Part shown: piece by piece, positions 53,050 through 63,699 of the stretch
How the letters are laid out: every line of letters begins with the position of its first letter
Position numbering within the stretch: the stretch's first letter is position 1
NCBI GenBank assembly: GCA_942490775.1
Contig: CALNYL010000009.1
Location: forward strand, 62,001-126,000
Direction: 5' to 3'
Origin: UBA6489 sp942490775
Lineage (GTDB): Bacteria > Patescibacteriota > Gracilibacteria > BD1-5 > UBA6164
DNA length: 64,000 nt
Program-made: the position numbers and the translations under genes
Notes under the pieces: model-generated
The model's input: only the letters and a program-made list of their open reading frames with translations
Databases searched by the model: none
What the model was told of the DNA's origin: nothing

Positions 53050-53886
53050 TTAAAATGATAAATTACCTAGTTTGTTATACTTCATTTTCAAATTTACAGT
53101 TGTTCATTTTGCGAAATACCACTTATCTTGAACATCCCTTACTTCAAATGATTTTTGCTTATCTATAAGAGAAAAGGTTTGATCTCTATCTAAAAATTCA
53201 ACAAATAAACTAGCAACTGTAAGAGAAGTTCATCAGTTTCTACTTAAAATTTTGTCAATATCATTTACACTTGGATCCCAATAAGTTGAGTAAACTTCAC
53301 ATTCTAACTCCATTTCTAAGTCCTTATTTATACTTATGTTGGAACAAAATATTCTATTTTTATCTGTTGATGCAAAAGTATTTTTTAATCTATCAAACTC
53401 AGATAGTATTTTTATATATTGTGCTTTTTCTTCTGCTTTTGTTAATAAAAATATTATACTTTCAGAGTTAGTGAAGTTTTCCACGGTATAGACATCAGGA
53501 AGTATTGCATAAATATTTTGTTGTTGTTGCGACTTCAGTTCATCATATTCTTCTGTTTTTTCTTTAACTAAATAACTAATTCCTGAACACCCCTCTATTT
53601 TATCATTTGAGTCTCATAAAAATATATTACATATTGGTTCCAATATATCATATTTTTTTTCTTCTTCTTTATTTTGAATATAACTGTATGAATAGAATAA
53701 AACTATTGCTATAAAAAGTAGAAGATTTATAATCTTTAAAAATATATTTCCTATACTTAGATAATAATAAGTATCTCTTTGCTGTTGTTTATTAATGGTC
53801 TTTATTTCTTCTCATAAGGACTCATTTGAAACAAAGTCTTCAAATATATTATCTCAAGTTACTTTCTCATCTATTGGTTCTGGCAT
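53050..53886 (-). CDS. Membrane protein of the pilus cluster, unrecognised
   Basis: Encodes 278 aa. A cytoplasmic head (1-48), one transmembrane helix (about 49-70), a Lys/Glu-rich stalk and an extracytoplasmic domain with two Cys pairs (E-P-I-C; E-G-C-S-G; F-C-S-N; E-C-E-V). Near the start of that domain A-I-L-P-D-V-Y-T-V-E-N-F resembles the region after the stalk in PilO/PilN-like proteins. Its stop is 10 bp before the next gene, so the two are an operon. Confidence 0.5.
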
Positions 53887-54047
53887 AATTTAATAGTAAT
53901 TTATTTAATAAATACATATTAACATAAGAAAAAGTATTTATCAACAAATAACCTTTACAATTCTATTTTTTTATATATTAGGATGAATAAAAATACCCCT
54001 ATAACCTTTAAATCAGGGCAAACATAAGGTATTCCCCCTACAGTTTT

Positions 54048-56684
54048 TTAGTTTCAGATACTAAATACATCTAAAAAATTAGCAGAACTTGCTGTTTTTA
54101 TATTGATATCTTCAGGAAATGCCTTTATAAAGATTCTTCACCAAGTTGTTGTATTTATCCTATCATCTAAAAATATAACTATTCAAGTATCCTTTTTACT
54201 TCTTATAAGTCTTCAAAAACCTTGTTTTAGCTTTATTATAGATTTTGGTATAGAGTAATCTTTAAAAGAGTCTTTAAAGAGTTTACTTCTTGCAATGAAT
54301 ATAGGTTCTGTCGGAACCATAAAGGGAATTTTATGTATTATTAGATATTTCAAATCTTCTCATGGTATATCTACTCATTCCCAAAATGTATCGGTTCATA
54401 CTAATATAGAATTTTCAGGATTTTCTTTAAAAAAGTTTATTTGTTTATATTTTCATCATCATATTGATTGTGCAAATAAGTTTATGTTTTCTTTTTTAAG
54501 AGAATGATTTAACCTTGTATAACATTCTTTTATCATAAAAAATGCTGTAAATAGAACTAGAGTTCTTCATCTGGCTATTAGAAAAAAATCTCCTAAAAAT
54601 TTCATAACTTCATTCATATTATTTTTTATACTTCATATATCGTTTGGCATAAATAAAAGGGCTTGTTTTTTATAATCAAAATCAGTATCTAATTCATAAA
54701 ATTTAAAATCATCTAAAGAAATAATACTCTTTATGTAATCAAAATTATCTCATGTTTTTAAAGTGGCACTTGTTAAAACTGCGGATTCTAGTTTATCCCA
54801 AAGGTTTTCTTTCAAAAAGTCTCAAGGATTTAGAAGAGTGTATTCTAAAGAAACTCATCTATTTTCATTAAAAGAAACTATGGATATATATTTTCCTTTA
54901 TCTTTATCGTTAAATTCAAGAGTTATCTGTATAGTTTCTAAAATTTCTTGTAAAAACATTTCCTCTTTTGATATAGCAACATATGCTTCGTCAGATAGCT
55001 TCTCAAAAGCATTAAATATCTCTATAAATTTATTTTTTATATTAGATAATAAATTTTTTATTCAAGGATTATTGTCTATAAAATCTTCTCCTATTAAAAT
55101 TCTTTTATAATCAGATTCTGCTCTAGTTTTAGATAATACATAGTTTTCTAGTAGACTAAAAACGGTCATTATATCAAAATTTATTGTTTCTTGTATGTAT
55201 TTTATGTCTACTATGTTTTGCTTATATTTTTTTAGTATTTTATTTATTTTATTAAATATTTTCTCTAAATCAGTTATACTAAACATTTTTTTTACAGAGT
55301 TAGTAACTACATCCTCTAAACAGTGTACTTCATCTAGAACTAAGTTTTTTACTCATCATAAAATACTTCCTTCTAAAACTATGTCTTGAAATAGGATATT
55401 ATTATTAATTATAACTATGTCTGATTTTCTTGCCGTTCTTCTTGCCTTTAATGCAAACTCATATAATTCAAAGTCATTTTCCTTACTAAATGTATATGGA
55501 CTATTTGCATTTATTTCTTTTAGGTATCCGTATTCTTCTCCATAGTAATTTAGTTCATCAAGTTCTCAGTATTCTGTTTTAAATAACCAGAAAATGATTT
55601 TTAAAATAAATGATATTTTCTTTTCTGACATTGTTTCTTCTAAAAATAGAAAATCAAAAAATGGTAATACTCATAAATAGTTTGCTTTTCATTTTAGTTT
55701 TGAATATGTAAATTCTATATCTAAATTTTTACTTAAAAAATTTAGGTCTTTATAAAAAATCTGGTCTTGTAGTACTTTTGTACTCGTTGATACATATACT
55801 TGTTCTCAAATGTTTTTTGAAAAAAATATACTTGGTAGTAGATAGGCAAAGGTTTTTCATATCCCTGTTGGTGCTTCTATTGCTACTTTTTCAGATTTTT
55901 TAAATGCTTCATCTACTATTTTAGACATTTTTATTTGATTTTCTCTCATTTCTAGTCATCAAATATTTGATAATATTTCTTGAAAGTTTCCGTTTTCTAT
56001 TTTTAAATCATCAATTTCCTCTTTTGCTTTTGTATATTTTTTTATAACTTTTAGAAGTTTTTTTACAAAGGTATTTTTATTTATTTTTTTTATATCTTTT
56101 TCTAAATACTTTTCTTCTATAAATCACCATGATTCCTCATATGTTTTTGATAAAATGTATTTAAGTATTTCCTTTTTTTCTTTTGACTGCTTTTGTAGTT
56201 TTTTTATTAGTTTTTCAAATAATTTAGCTGTTGCTATTGTGTCATTTAATGCTCTATGGGCTCAAATTAATTTTATATTAAAAAAAGAGCATAGATATTC
56301 TAGGTTTAAGGATTTTGATTCTATTGCTAAAAAATTAGCGAGTAAAAAGGTGTCTAGGGAAATATTATTTGATACATCTATTCAACTGCTTATCAAAAAT
56401 TCTCTATCAAAAGGAATATTATGTCATAGTATTGTACTGTCTCATATAAATTCTCTTATTTCAGATTTTACCTCTGATATAGTAGGAGAATTTTCTACAT
56501 CTTTGTCTGTAATATTTGTGATATTTGAAATTATCTCTGGGATAGGAATTTTTGGATTAACAAAAGTTGAGTATTTTTCTAGTATTTCAAATGTATTTTC
56601 ATCTATTTTCACTAATGCCACCTCTATTATTTTATCTTTTCTACTGTTTAATCAGGTTGTTTCTAAATCTAATACTACTATCAT
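54048..56684 (-). CDS. dinG: DnaQ-type exonuclease fused to DinG helicase
   Basis: Encodes 878 aa. Residues 1-170 are an RNase T/DnaQ 3'-5' exonuclease: V-V-L-D-L-E-T-T-G-L, G-H-N-I-P-F-D, and H-R-A-L-N-D-T. The rest is an XPD/DinG-like superfamily 2 helicase: A-P-T-G-I-G-K-T-F-A-Y Walker A near 290, D-E-V-H-C-L-E-D box near 445, S-A-T-L-K-T-G near 650, and F-W-E-G-V-D-I-P-G plus Q-G-F-G-R-L-I-R at the end. Such fusions are known in Firmicutes DinG. The four-Cys iron-sulfur pattern of E. coli DinG is not evident. Confidence 0.88.
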
Positions 56685-56742
56685 ATGTGTTTTTGTAATT
56701 TAAATAAATAATAGACAAAGAGCTAATAAAAAAATAATCCAT

Positions 56743-56784
56743 CCTAAATTCCTTGCCTTTCATACGAAAAGAAGAATGCTACAA
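56743..56784 (+). repeat. Family A palindromic repeat
   Basis: CCTAAATTCCTTGCCTTTC-ATAC-GAAAAGAAGAATGCTACAA; loop identical to the copy at 3601-3640. Confidence 0.65.
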
Positions 56785-56962
56785 TGTCTTAACTTAAATA
56801 CCATTGAGGTTCAAGTCATATATTTTAAAGCCTTTTTCTATAATCTTTATATCATACACATTAAAAATAAAATTCATAAAGTAAATATTTTTTTGCATAT
56901 ATTTTGCATTGATATATAATGTGCTTGTTTTGGATTATGATTTTATTTTTTTATAGTCTAGG

Positions 56963-57002
56963 TTTCAAAGTGTTAAAGCTCTCTGTTAACAAGCTGTATA
57001 AC
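56963..57002 (+). repeat. Family B dispersed repeat
   Basis: TTCAAAGTGTTAAAGCTCTC then TGTTAACAAGCTGTAT; 50 bases before the next start codon. Confidence 0.55.
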
Positions 57003-57050
57003 ATTTATATTTTGTGGAGTAATTATTTTACATAGATTTTTATTTAAATT

Positions 57051-57686
57051 ATGATAAAGAAAATAGCATTATTATTTATAATATTTATTGGATTATTTTT
57101 AAATTCCAATACTTTTGGTAGTAATAGTTATGATAATAATATAAAACAGGCTGAGTTAATAGAAGGATATATTTTGAGTTTCAAAAGCAACATAATAGAT
57201 GTTAGTATAAGGTATGATGTCTATAATTCTGATTTTTTAAAAGAAAAATATTCAGAGCTTGATGGGCTTGTTTTTGTTATGAAAAAAATTAGAAGTGGTG
57301 ATACACAAAATAATGATCCTGAAAAAATAATTAAAAATGCTTTAAAAAAGTTTAGAACTATACATGATGAACTAAAAATGTATTTAGAAGAAAAAAAGCA
57401 ATTTAAAGAGCAAAAAGATTTTTATATGGGTATAGGTAGAAAGGTGAGCCAAAAAATAAGTCTAATTTTAGATAATATGTATCCTATTTTACAAAAGAAA
57501 TCAAAGTTAACTAGTAAAGAAAAGAAAATTTTAGAGCATTTAGATAAATTAAAAGAATTAAATAGTTTTTTATCTTATATGGAGAAAAAAGAATTTAATA
57601 GTACAGAAGAAATTAAAAATAATTTAGTTAAGATAATAATAAATATAAAATCTGAAATAACTTCAATAAAAGAGCTTATGAGATAG
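57051..57686 (+). CDS. Exported helical protein without TGA glycines
   Basis: Encodes 211 aa. A signal peptide (M-I-K-K-I-A-L-L-F-I-I-F-I) is followed by an all-helical, Lys/Glu/Ile-rich protein with coiled-coil stretches. All seven to eight glycines use GGN codons and no TGA occurs, unlike almost every other gene here. No family was recognised. It is followed by repeats and then an unrelated lipoprotein-like gene. Confidence 0.6.
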   Translation: MIKKIALLFIIFIGLFLNSNTFGSNSYDNNIKQAELIEGYILSFKSNIIDVSIRYDVYNSDFLKEKYSELDGLVFVMKKIRSGDTQNNDPEKIIKNALKKFRTIHDELKMYLEEKKQFKEQKDFYMGIGRKVSQKISLILDNMYPILQKKSKLTSKEKKILEHLDKLKELNSFLSYMEKKEFNSTEEIKNNLVKIIINIKSEITSIKELMR

Positions 57687-57688
57687 TG

Positions 57689-57729
57689 CCCTCTATAATT
57701 TTTTCCCTTTTTAGAGGAGAAAGGCTACA
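57689..57729 (+). repeat. Family A palindromic repeat
   Basis: CCCTCTATAATTTTTTCCC..GAGGAGAAAGGCTACA, overlapping the end of the preceding gene's 3' flank; a degenerate copy. Confidence 0.6.
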
Positions 57730-57752
57730 TTTTAAGACAGTGTTTAGAGCAA

Positions 57753-57790
57753 ATTCAAATGGCGAAAGTCCCATGTTAACAAACTAAATA
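57753..57790 (+). repeat. Family B dispersed repeat (degenerate)
   Basis: ATTCAAATGGCGAAAGTCCC then ATGTTAACAAACT. The A-then-B order of repeats seen at 56743/56963 is repeated here. Confidence 0.45.
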
Positions 57791-57836
57791 ATATATTATT
57801 TTCTCTTTGCAAAAGATTTATTTAAAAACAAAAATT

Positions 57837-59498
57837 ATGAAAATTTTAATATTTATATCACTGCTATTTATTGTTTTCTCTTGTTGAATTCAAGAAGATA
57901 CTAGTAAAAAAAATAATACAGACTCAAAACAAACTTTAAATAATTCTAAAAAGAAGTCAATAGAGCAAAAGATAAAGACAAAAACAGATAAAGTACAGAT
58001 ATGAATAGATAAATGCGAAAAAATAGAAATTTTAAGTAATTCATCGGAATTTGGGAAACTGGAAACAGAGATAAAATGTATTTGAAATTATGATGTAAAA
58101 AAATTTAAAGTAGATTGCTGAAATTGAAAATTCTACTCTTGAGAAGCTATCAAAGAAAATTCTAAAAATGAATTTAAGGCTGAGTGTAAATATGAGAGTA
58201 GTCAAAAGGTTACCTACATAGCAAAATGCTATACATCAAATGATTCTTCTGCAAAAGATGATAAAATAAATAATTCTAGTTTTTCTTGTTGATCTAAGGT
58301 TACCGTTTGAGGTAAAAGTGATTGTTGAGATTGAGTACTACAAAGACCTAATAGTTTAGGAACAATGGAAGAATGCGAAAAATCTATTGATAAAAACTGA
58401 GAATTATGAATTTTTCCAAATTTTTGCGAAAATAATTGTAAAATTAAAACTAATTATTGACCTACGGAGGTTACTAATAAAATCAGTATAGAAAACGAAT
58501 GAGAAATACTTTTTTGACCTAATGAAAATGTCATTATAGGAAGCTCAATGAATCCTATGCAAGAGTTTTGATTATATCCTAGTGTAAAAAATAACTCTAG
58601 CTACGAGATATATGTAGAAAAGCTTTGTGTTAAAAAACTTTGAGCTACAATAGACGGAAGTGTTGTTATTTGTAAAAAAATAGAAGATATACTTAGACCT
58701 TGAGATGTGAAAACATTTAATACTTTTCCTAATATTGTTTGAAATAAGGATAAAATTGCTAAGGATCAAAATTATTGAGAAAATACCTTAATAACGACAA
58801 TTAAAAATTGAGATAATTTATATTCTGATGCTTATTTTATAGGAAAAATGAATGTAAAAGTTGTAAAACCAAGTTTGTTAACTACTTGATGAGCAATAAG
58901 GTATGTTCTTGATTCTGATAAAATAGCTAACTTATCAGAAATTTTATGAGAAGATTATGATATACCTAGAAATGATTCAGATAATAATACTTCAAATACT
59001 AATTCTTCAACGATAGATATGTTACCTTTAGTGGTAAATGGTTTATTTGATTCTGAATTTAAAAATTATAACTGAATAGAAAATGTATTCTTTATTAAGT
59101 GAAAAGACTTAGAGCTTGATTTTATACCTGATTGATTAGTGTGACCTAGAACTTATATAATAGAAAAATGAGATTTGATAATAAATTGAGATTTAAAATA
59201 TGATGACAATATAGCTTTTATAGTAAAGTGATGAGATATAAGAATTGCTTCCATAGTTAAAAATATCGATGGAATTTATATGTCTATCTGAGGTAACATA
59301 AAAGGTATTTGATGAGAAACAACTAATATTTTGAGAGTTAATGGTTTACTCTATGGCAATATAAAAGATTTAATAGACAAAAGGGTTTTTGTAAAGGATA
59401 GTGGTATTTTTTGAGAGGTGAGTGTTTGAACAATTATTAATTTCAGCTCTTCAATGTTTACAAATCCCGCCCCTCTTGTTGGGGAATATTTGAAGTAG
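57837..59498 (+). CDS. Lipoprotein-like surface protein, unrecognised
   Basis: Encodes 553 aa. The leader ends in a lipobox-like I-V-F-S-C-G, after which comes a Lys/Asn/Ser-rich linker (to about 60). The middle is Cys-rich (C-E-K, K-C-I-G, D-C-G, A-E-C, K-C-Y, S-C-G, D-C-G-D, E-C-E, F-C-E, N-C-K), suggesting disulfide-bonded domains. The last 220 residues are beta-rich with many glycines, nearly all TGA (for example I-G-G-N-I-K-G-I-G-G-E). No known domain was recognised. It uses TGA heavily, in contrast with its upstream neighbour. Confidence 0.6.
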
Positions 59499-59536
59499 GC
59501 AAATAAAACCCTCTTTATTAATATCTTCCTTGGTTA

Positions 59537-59583
59537 GACCTCTATTTTGAATTCTTTACCCTTTGGAGGGGAAAGAGGCTACA
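59537..59583 (+). repeat. Family A palindromic repeat
   Basis: GACCTCTATTTTGAATTCTT, hairpin ACCCTTTGG-AGGGG-AAAG, tail AGGCTACA; between convergent genes, so it could also end transcription. Confidence 0.7.
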
Positions 59584-59676
59584 TCTGTTTTCTTAACTTT
59601 AATTGTCTTGGGAAGAAAAAGGAGGTCCCTTAAGTGAAACGAAATGGGATGGATTCGGACTATAGAAAATAGTTTT

Positions 59677-60387
59677 TTACTCTAATCATATTCTGTAAAA
59701 GAGTTCTTTTTTTTCTGTTTCTGTTAGTTTTCTGTATTCTCAGTATTTCAAGTTTCATAGCTTAATATTTTCTATTCTAATTCTTTTTAATTTTTTTACC
59801 CTACTTCATATTTTTTCTACCATTCTTCTTATTTGTCTATTTTTTCACTCTGTTAAGATAATAGAAAAAGTTCAGCTTGATATCTTTTTTACTATTGTTT
59901 CTTTAGTTTGAGTTCACAATATCTCCATAGGTTTAGATATTCTTTCTAGTTGTGATTTATTAAGTGGTCAAAAGGTTTCTACTATGTATTCTTTTTCATG
60001 CTCGTATCTTGGATGTATTAGATAGTTAGTTAGTCTACCATCATTTGTTAATAATAATAATCCTGTACTTTCTTTATCAAGTCGTCAGATTGGGAAGACT
60101 CTTTGTTTTATGTCTACTATATCTATTATGTTTTTATCTCAATATTCGGCACAGGTTGTTACTATTCATCTGGGTTTGTTGATTTTATAGTAGACAAGCT
60201 CTTTTTGTATTTTTACTGCTTTATCTAGGAGTTTTACTTTGTCTTCTCAGGGGGTTACTTTTTGACCTATTTCGGCTATTTTTGAGTTTACTTCTACTTG
60301 TCACATTTTTATGTATTCTTCTGCTTTTCTTCTTGAGCATACTCAATTTTGGCTTAGGTATTTTTGTAGTCTTATTTTTTCTGGCAT
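59677..60387 (-). CDS. rRNA pseudouridine synthase (RsuA/RluB family)
   Basis: Encodes 236 aa. An S4 RNA-binding domain at the start (I-R-L-Q-K-Y-L-S-Q-N-G-V-C-S-R-R-K-A-E) is followed by the catalytic domain with Y-K-I-N-K-P-R-G-I near 70 and G-R-L-D-K-E-S-T-G-L-L near 107, where the Asp is the nucleophile. G-K-N-R-Q-I-R-R-M closes the fold. RluB, RluE, RluF and RsuA cannot be told apart with certainty; length and S4 favour RluB/RsuA. Confidence 0.88.
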
Positions 60388-60397
60388 GTTTTTATAT

Positions 60398-61345
60398 TTA
60401 AAATTTATATTTCAAAAAGTCTTGGTTTCAGTTAACAAAAGATAATATGTCTGTAGTTTTTTTTCCTTCAAGTTGTACTTGCCTTAGTAGCAAAATTTTA
60501 TTATCATAGCAAATTACTCAGATTGTCTTTTTATTTATTTTTACAACTGTTCATATTTTTTGTTCTGTTTTATAATCTAAATCTTCATATATTTCACAGT
60601 CTTTTATTATTATTTTTTTGTCATTGTAGAAGCTATAAATTTCTGGCCAAGTGTTGTAGGCTCTAAATTTATTGTAGATTTGGTTAGAAGAGTCTTTAGA
60701 AAAGTCTATTTGTCAGTCTAGTTTAGATATTTTTGAGCAATATGTTGCTTCTGAGTGTTTTTGTGGAGTTCATTCTATTTTTCACTGGTAAACTTCTTTT
60801 AGGGTATTTTGTAAAAGTTTTGGTCAGATTTTTTCAAACTTTTTAAATATGTCTTCTGTTTTGTCATCTTTGTCTATAGGGGTTTTCTCTATTTTAAGTA
60901 TATCTCATTCATCCATGGCTTCATTCATATACATAACTGTTAATCAGGTTTCTTTATCTCATTGTTTTATAGATTCTTGTATTGGGCTTGCTCAGCGATA
61001 TTTTGGAAGGATGCTTCCGTGCAAATTTATACAGGCATATTTTGGGATTTCTAGAATTTCTTTGGGGATTATTTTTCAATAGGCTACTACTATTATAAAG
61101 TCTAGTTTTAGATTTATTAATAACTCTATTATTTCCTCATTTTTTTTGAATGTTTTTGGCTGTTCTATTTCTATTTTATTTTCTAGGGCTAGAATTTTAA
61201 TGGGGGTTTGTTGTAGTATCTTTTTTCTTCATACTGGTTTGTCTGGTTGGCTTAATACTATAGGGATTTCTATTTCATTGTTTTCTAAAATTCATTTTAG
61301 AATATTTTTAGAGAATTCTCAGGTTCAAAAGAATGCTATTTTCAT
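60398..61345 (-). CDS. fmt: Methionyl-tRNA formyltransferase
   Basis: Encodes 315 aa, the usual length. It formylates initiator Met-tRNA. Motifs: I-A-F-F-G-T-G-E-F near the start, L-S-Q-P-D-K-P-V-G-R near 32, V-A-Y-G-K-I-I-P near 90, and the catalytic N-L-H-G-S-I-L-P-K-Y-R-G-A-S-P-I near 108. The C-terminal OB-like domain is present. The initiator tRNA gene with its C-A mismatch at 411-485 is its substrate. It starts 10 bp upstream of the pseudouridine synthase in the same transcript. Confidence 0.93.
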
Positions 61346-61386
61346 ATTTTTTTCTTTTTATTAATAAATAAAATTGTATGGAAATA

Positions 61387-61430
61387 ACCCTAACTTGAAT
61401 TCTTCCCCTTACATAAGGGGAAGAGTCTCA
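61387..61430 (+). repeat. Family A palindromic repeat (variant)
   Basis: ACCCTAACTTGAATTCTTCC, hairpin CCCTTACATAAGGGG, tail AAGAGTCTCA instead of GAGGCTACA. It abuts the stop of the next gene. Confidence 0.6.
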
Positions 61431-61432
61431 AG

Positions 61433-62494
61433 TTATTTTTTATTGTAAATATTTTTTATAGACTTTATAAATTTATTAATAAATATTACAACTACTGCTA
61501 TTATTCAGAAAACTATTATTTTTCAAGTTTTGTCTAAAAAAAGTGCTGATATTCAGAAGAAAAAAGATAGTGAGTATATTAGTGCTAATATTTGTTTAGT
61601 GGTTAATCAAAGTTTTAGGAGTCTATGATGTAGGTGTGTAAAGTCTCAAGATAGGAGATTTCTTCTTCTTATGAATCTTCTAACGAGTACATAGAATGCA
61701 TCTACACTATATATTCCAAATACGACTAGTACTGTGGCTATTTTTCACCCTGATATTATTGCTAGGGTTGCTAACATAAATCATAAAAACATTGTTCATG
61801 AGTCTCACATTAGTAGTTTTTGCTTTATATCAAAAAACCAAAATGGGATTAGTGTTCATACTAGGATTGCGGTGAGTCACATTATGAATTGAGCATTTTT
61901 TATTCATCATTCATAGTTGTCATTGTGGAATAGAATTAGTCATAGTAAAAATAGTATGGAGAATGAGATAATTGATAGTCATGATGTATTTCATTCTATT
62001 CCATCTGTCCAATTTAGTGCATTAAATATAAATACATACCAAATAACTGTGAATACAAAAGGGACTAAGTAGATAGTTTTTCATAGTGCTTCAAAATTAT
62101 ATGCTTCTAGGTTTATTATTCATCCAAATATATTGCTTACATATCATATTTTTATAAATGTTATTCATATTGTTGCTCATGTTATTATTTGAAAAATGAG
62201 TCTCCATTTTGCACTTACATTTAGTATGTCGTCAAAAAAGCTAATGATTGTTACTAGTAGACCGAAGAGCCATATGTAGTAGAGTTTTTGATTGTGTTCT
62301 ATAAAAAAATAGCTTATTATAAAGAATGTTATAAAGAAGATTATTCATGTGCTGTATGGTATTGGTTTTCTTTTTTTATTGTATTTTTTGGGGTTGTCTA
62401 GGATTTTTAATCTATAAAATATTCTTTGTATTAGTTTTATTAGGACAAAGGATAGTATTATGGATAAGATAAATGGTATAAATAGTTTTTGCAT
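61433..62494 (-). CDS. Polyprenyl-phosphate sugar-phosphate transferase (WecA/TagO/MraY family)
   Basis: Encodes 353 aa with 10-11 helices. Family motifs in order: F-F-D-D-I-L near 85, N-A-L-N-W-T-D-G-I-E-G near 155, M-G-D-S-G-T-M-F-L-G near 215, and the H-L-H-H-R-L near 285 that marks WecA/TagO-type enzymes rather than MraY. It starts lipid-linked glycan synthesis by moving an N-acetylhexosamine-phosphate to undecaprenyl phosphate. Together with the Wzy-like gene at 23.6 kb it points to a surface polysaccharide. Confidence 0.88.
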
Positions 62495-62518
62495 TTCGTT
62501 TTTTTTGTTACATAGTTA

Positions 62519-62588
62519 GACCTCTATCTTGCCCTAAAGAATACACTTCGTAAAATTCTTTCCCCTTTGGATGGAAAAGAGGCTACAA
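62519..62588 (+). repeat. Family A palindromic repeat with internal insert
   Basis: GACCTCTATCTTG, about 22 extra bases (CCCTAAAGAATACACTTCGT), then the normal AATTCTTTCCCCTT-TGGATGG-AAAAGAGGCTACAA. The insert splits the left half. Confidence 0.6.
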
Positions 62589-62669
62589 TTTCTTTTACTT
62601 TCTTAATTTTATTTAGTTTTTTAAAATAAACAAATTTTTTATAGATTCCTGAGTTTGTAGGAATGACTG

Positions 62670-63479
62670 TTATCCAGAGGCTATACAGAGTCCTATTATT
62701 TCTCTTATTCAGGCTTTTCTTAGGGCTTCACTGATTTCGTTTATTGTACTTCAGGTTGAGGTTATATCATCTATTAAGATTAATTTAATCTTTTTGTCTA
62801 GTCTGTCCACCTGTTTTTTATTTACTTTAAAAGCATCTTTCAAATTTATCAATCTATCTTCTCTTGATAATTTGCTTTGTTGTCTAGTATTTCTAATTCT
62901 TTTTATAAGTTTCGTGCTTACTTTTATTCAGGTAATTTTTCATATATTTTTGGCTAATAGTTCGCTATGGTTGTATCATCTGGAGAATTTTCTAAAAAAG
63001 TACATAGGTACTGGTACTAGTAGATATTTATCTTTAGTTTCTTTGTTTAATTTATTCAAAGGGTTAAAATCTTCTATTGACAGATTCGGTTCATTAATTT
63101 TATTTTTCTGTGAAGCGGTTTTATTATTTTTTAAGATAATCTCATTCTTATAGAATAGTTCTGATAAATAAATTGCAAAGTCTTCTAGTATATCTTTTCT
63201 AGAGTAGTATTTTGAGTGTTTTACTAGTCTTTTTATAACATTATTTTGATAGTGTGTTAGGATTATCATTTTATCGTAAAAGGCTGCTCTTTGGCAAGAT
63301 TTATGTTTATGAACTGCAAAATTGTCACTGTGTGTTTTACATGCATAGCAACAGACTTTATATTTTTTTATTTTTCAAAGACATTCTGGACATAAAAAGT
63401 GTCATTCTTTGTTGCAAGAATAACACTTTTTAGGTGATATGATGTCTTTAAGTAGTTTTATAAGTTTCATTTCAAACAT
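62670..63479 (-). CDS. comF: ComF-like phosphoribosyltransferase
   Basis: Encodes 269 aa. An N-terminal zinc ribbon (C-Y-S-C, C-P-E-C, C-C-Y-A-C) is followed by the PRTase fold ending in L-I-L-I-D-D-I-T-S-T-G-S-T near 240 and a Y-N-H-S-E motif near 180. ComF is needed for DNA uptake in competent bacteria and links with the type IV pilus genes nearby. Between residues 115 and 150 it carries a Lys/Asn-rich insert, absent from compact ComF proteins, part of which is encoded by a copy of repeat family B (63054-63086). Confidence 0.85.
63054..63086 (+). repeat. Family B repeat inside comF
   Basis: CAAAGGGTTAAAATCTTCTA then TTGACAGATT matches the copy at 2195 (AAAGGGTTAAAATCCTCTGT, TTGACCAG). It is read in frame on the minus strand as S-I-E-D-F-N-P-L. 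Confidence 0.5.
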
Positions 63480-63699
63480 ATTTAAATCTAGGAGTATTTT
63501 TTCAGTCTATTTTTATATTTTCAAAAAACATTTCGTATGGTCTTACTAAAAAAGGGTCTTTTCATAGTTGTTCATATAGTTCTGGTGTTTCATATAGACA
63601 TTTGTAGATTACTAGTTTTTCTCTTGTTTCGCTGTGTAATGCTAGTCATAGTACTTCATAGAGTTTTCATTTATAGTGTTTGTAGATTCAGGTTTGCAT
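63448..63699 (-). CDS. DUF1653 domain protein
   Basis: Encodes 83 aa. The DUF1653 pattern is complete: I-Y-K-H-Y-K-G-K-L-Y-E-V-L-G-L-A-L-H-S-E-T near the start, V-I-Y-K-C-L-Y near 37, then D-P-F-L-V-R-P-Y-E-M-F-F-E and P-R-F. The family is of unknown function. It overlaps the comF start by 32 bp and the upstream gene by 58 bp, so all three are coupled. Confidence 0.8.

Larger units (their letters stand above)
56685..57050. other. Divergent intergenic region with two dispersed repeats
   Basis: 366 bases between divergent genes. It carries a family A copy (56743-56784) and a family B copy (56963-57002). The rest is AT-rich without a coding frame; promoters for both sides are expected here but none is strong. 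Confidence 0.5.

Noticed and set aside
56155..56703. 182-aa plus-strand ORF
   Set aside because: Mirror frame of the DnaQ domain of the helicase gene.
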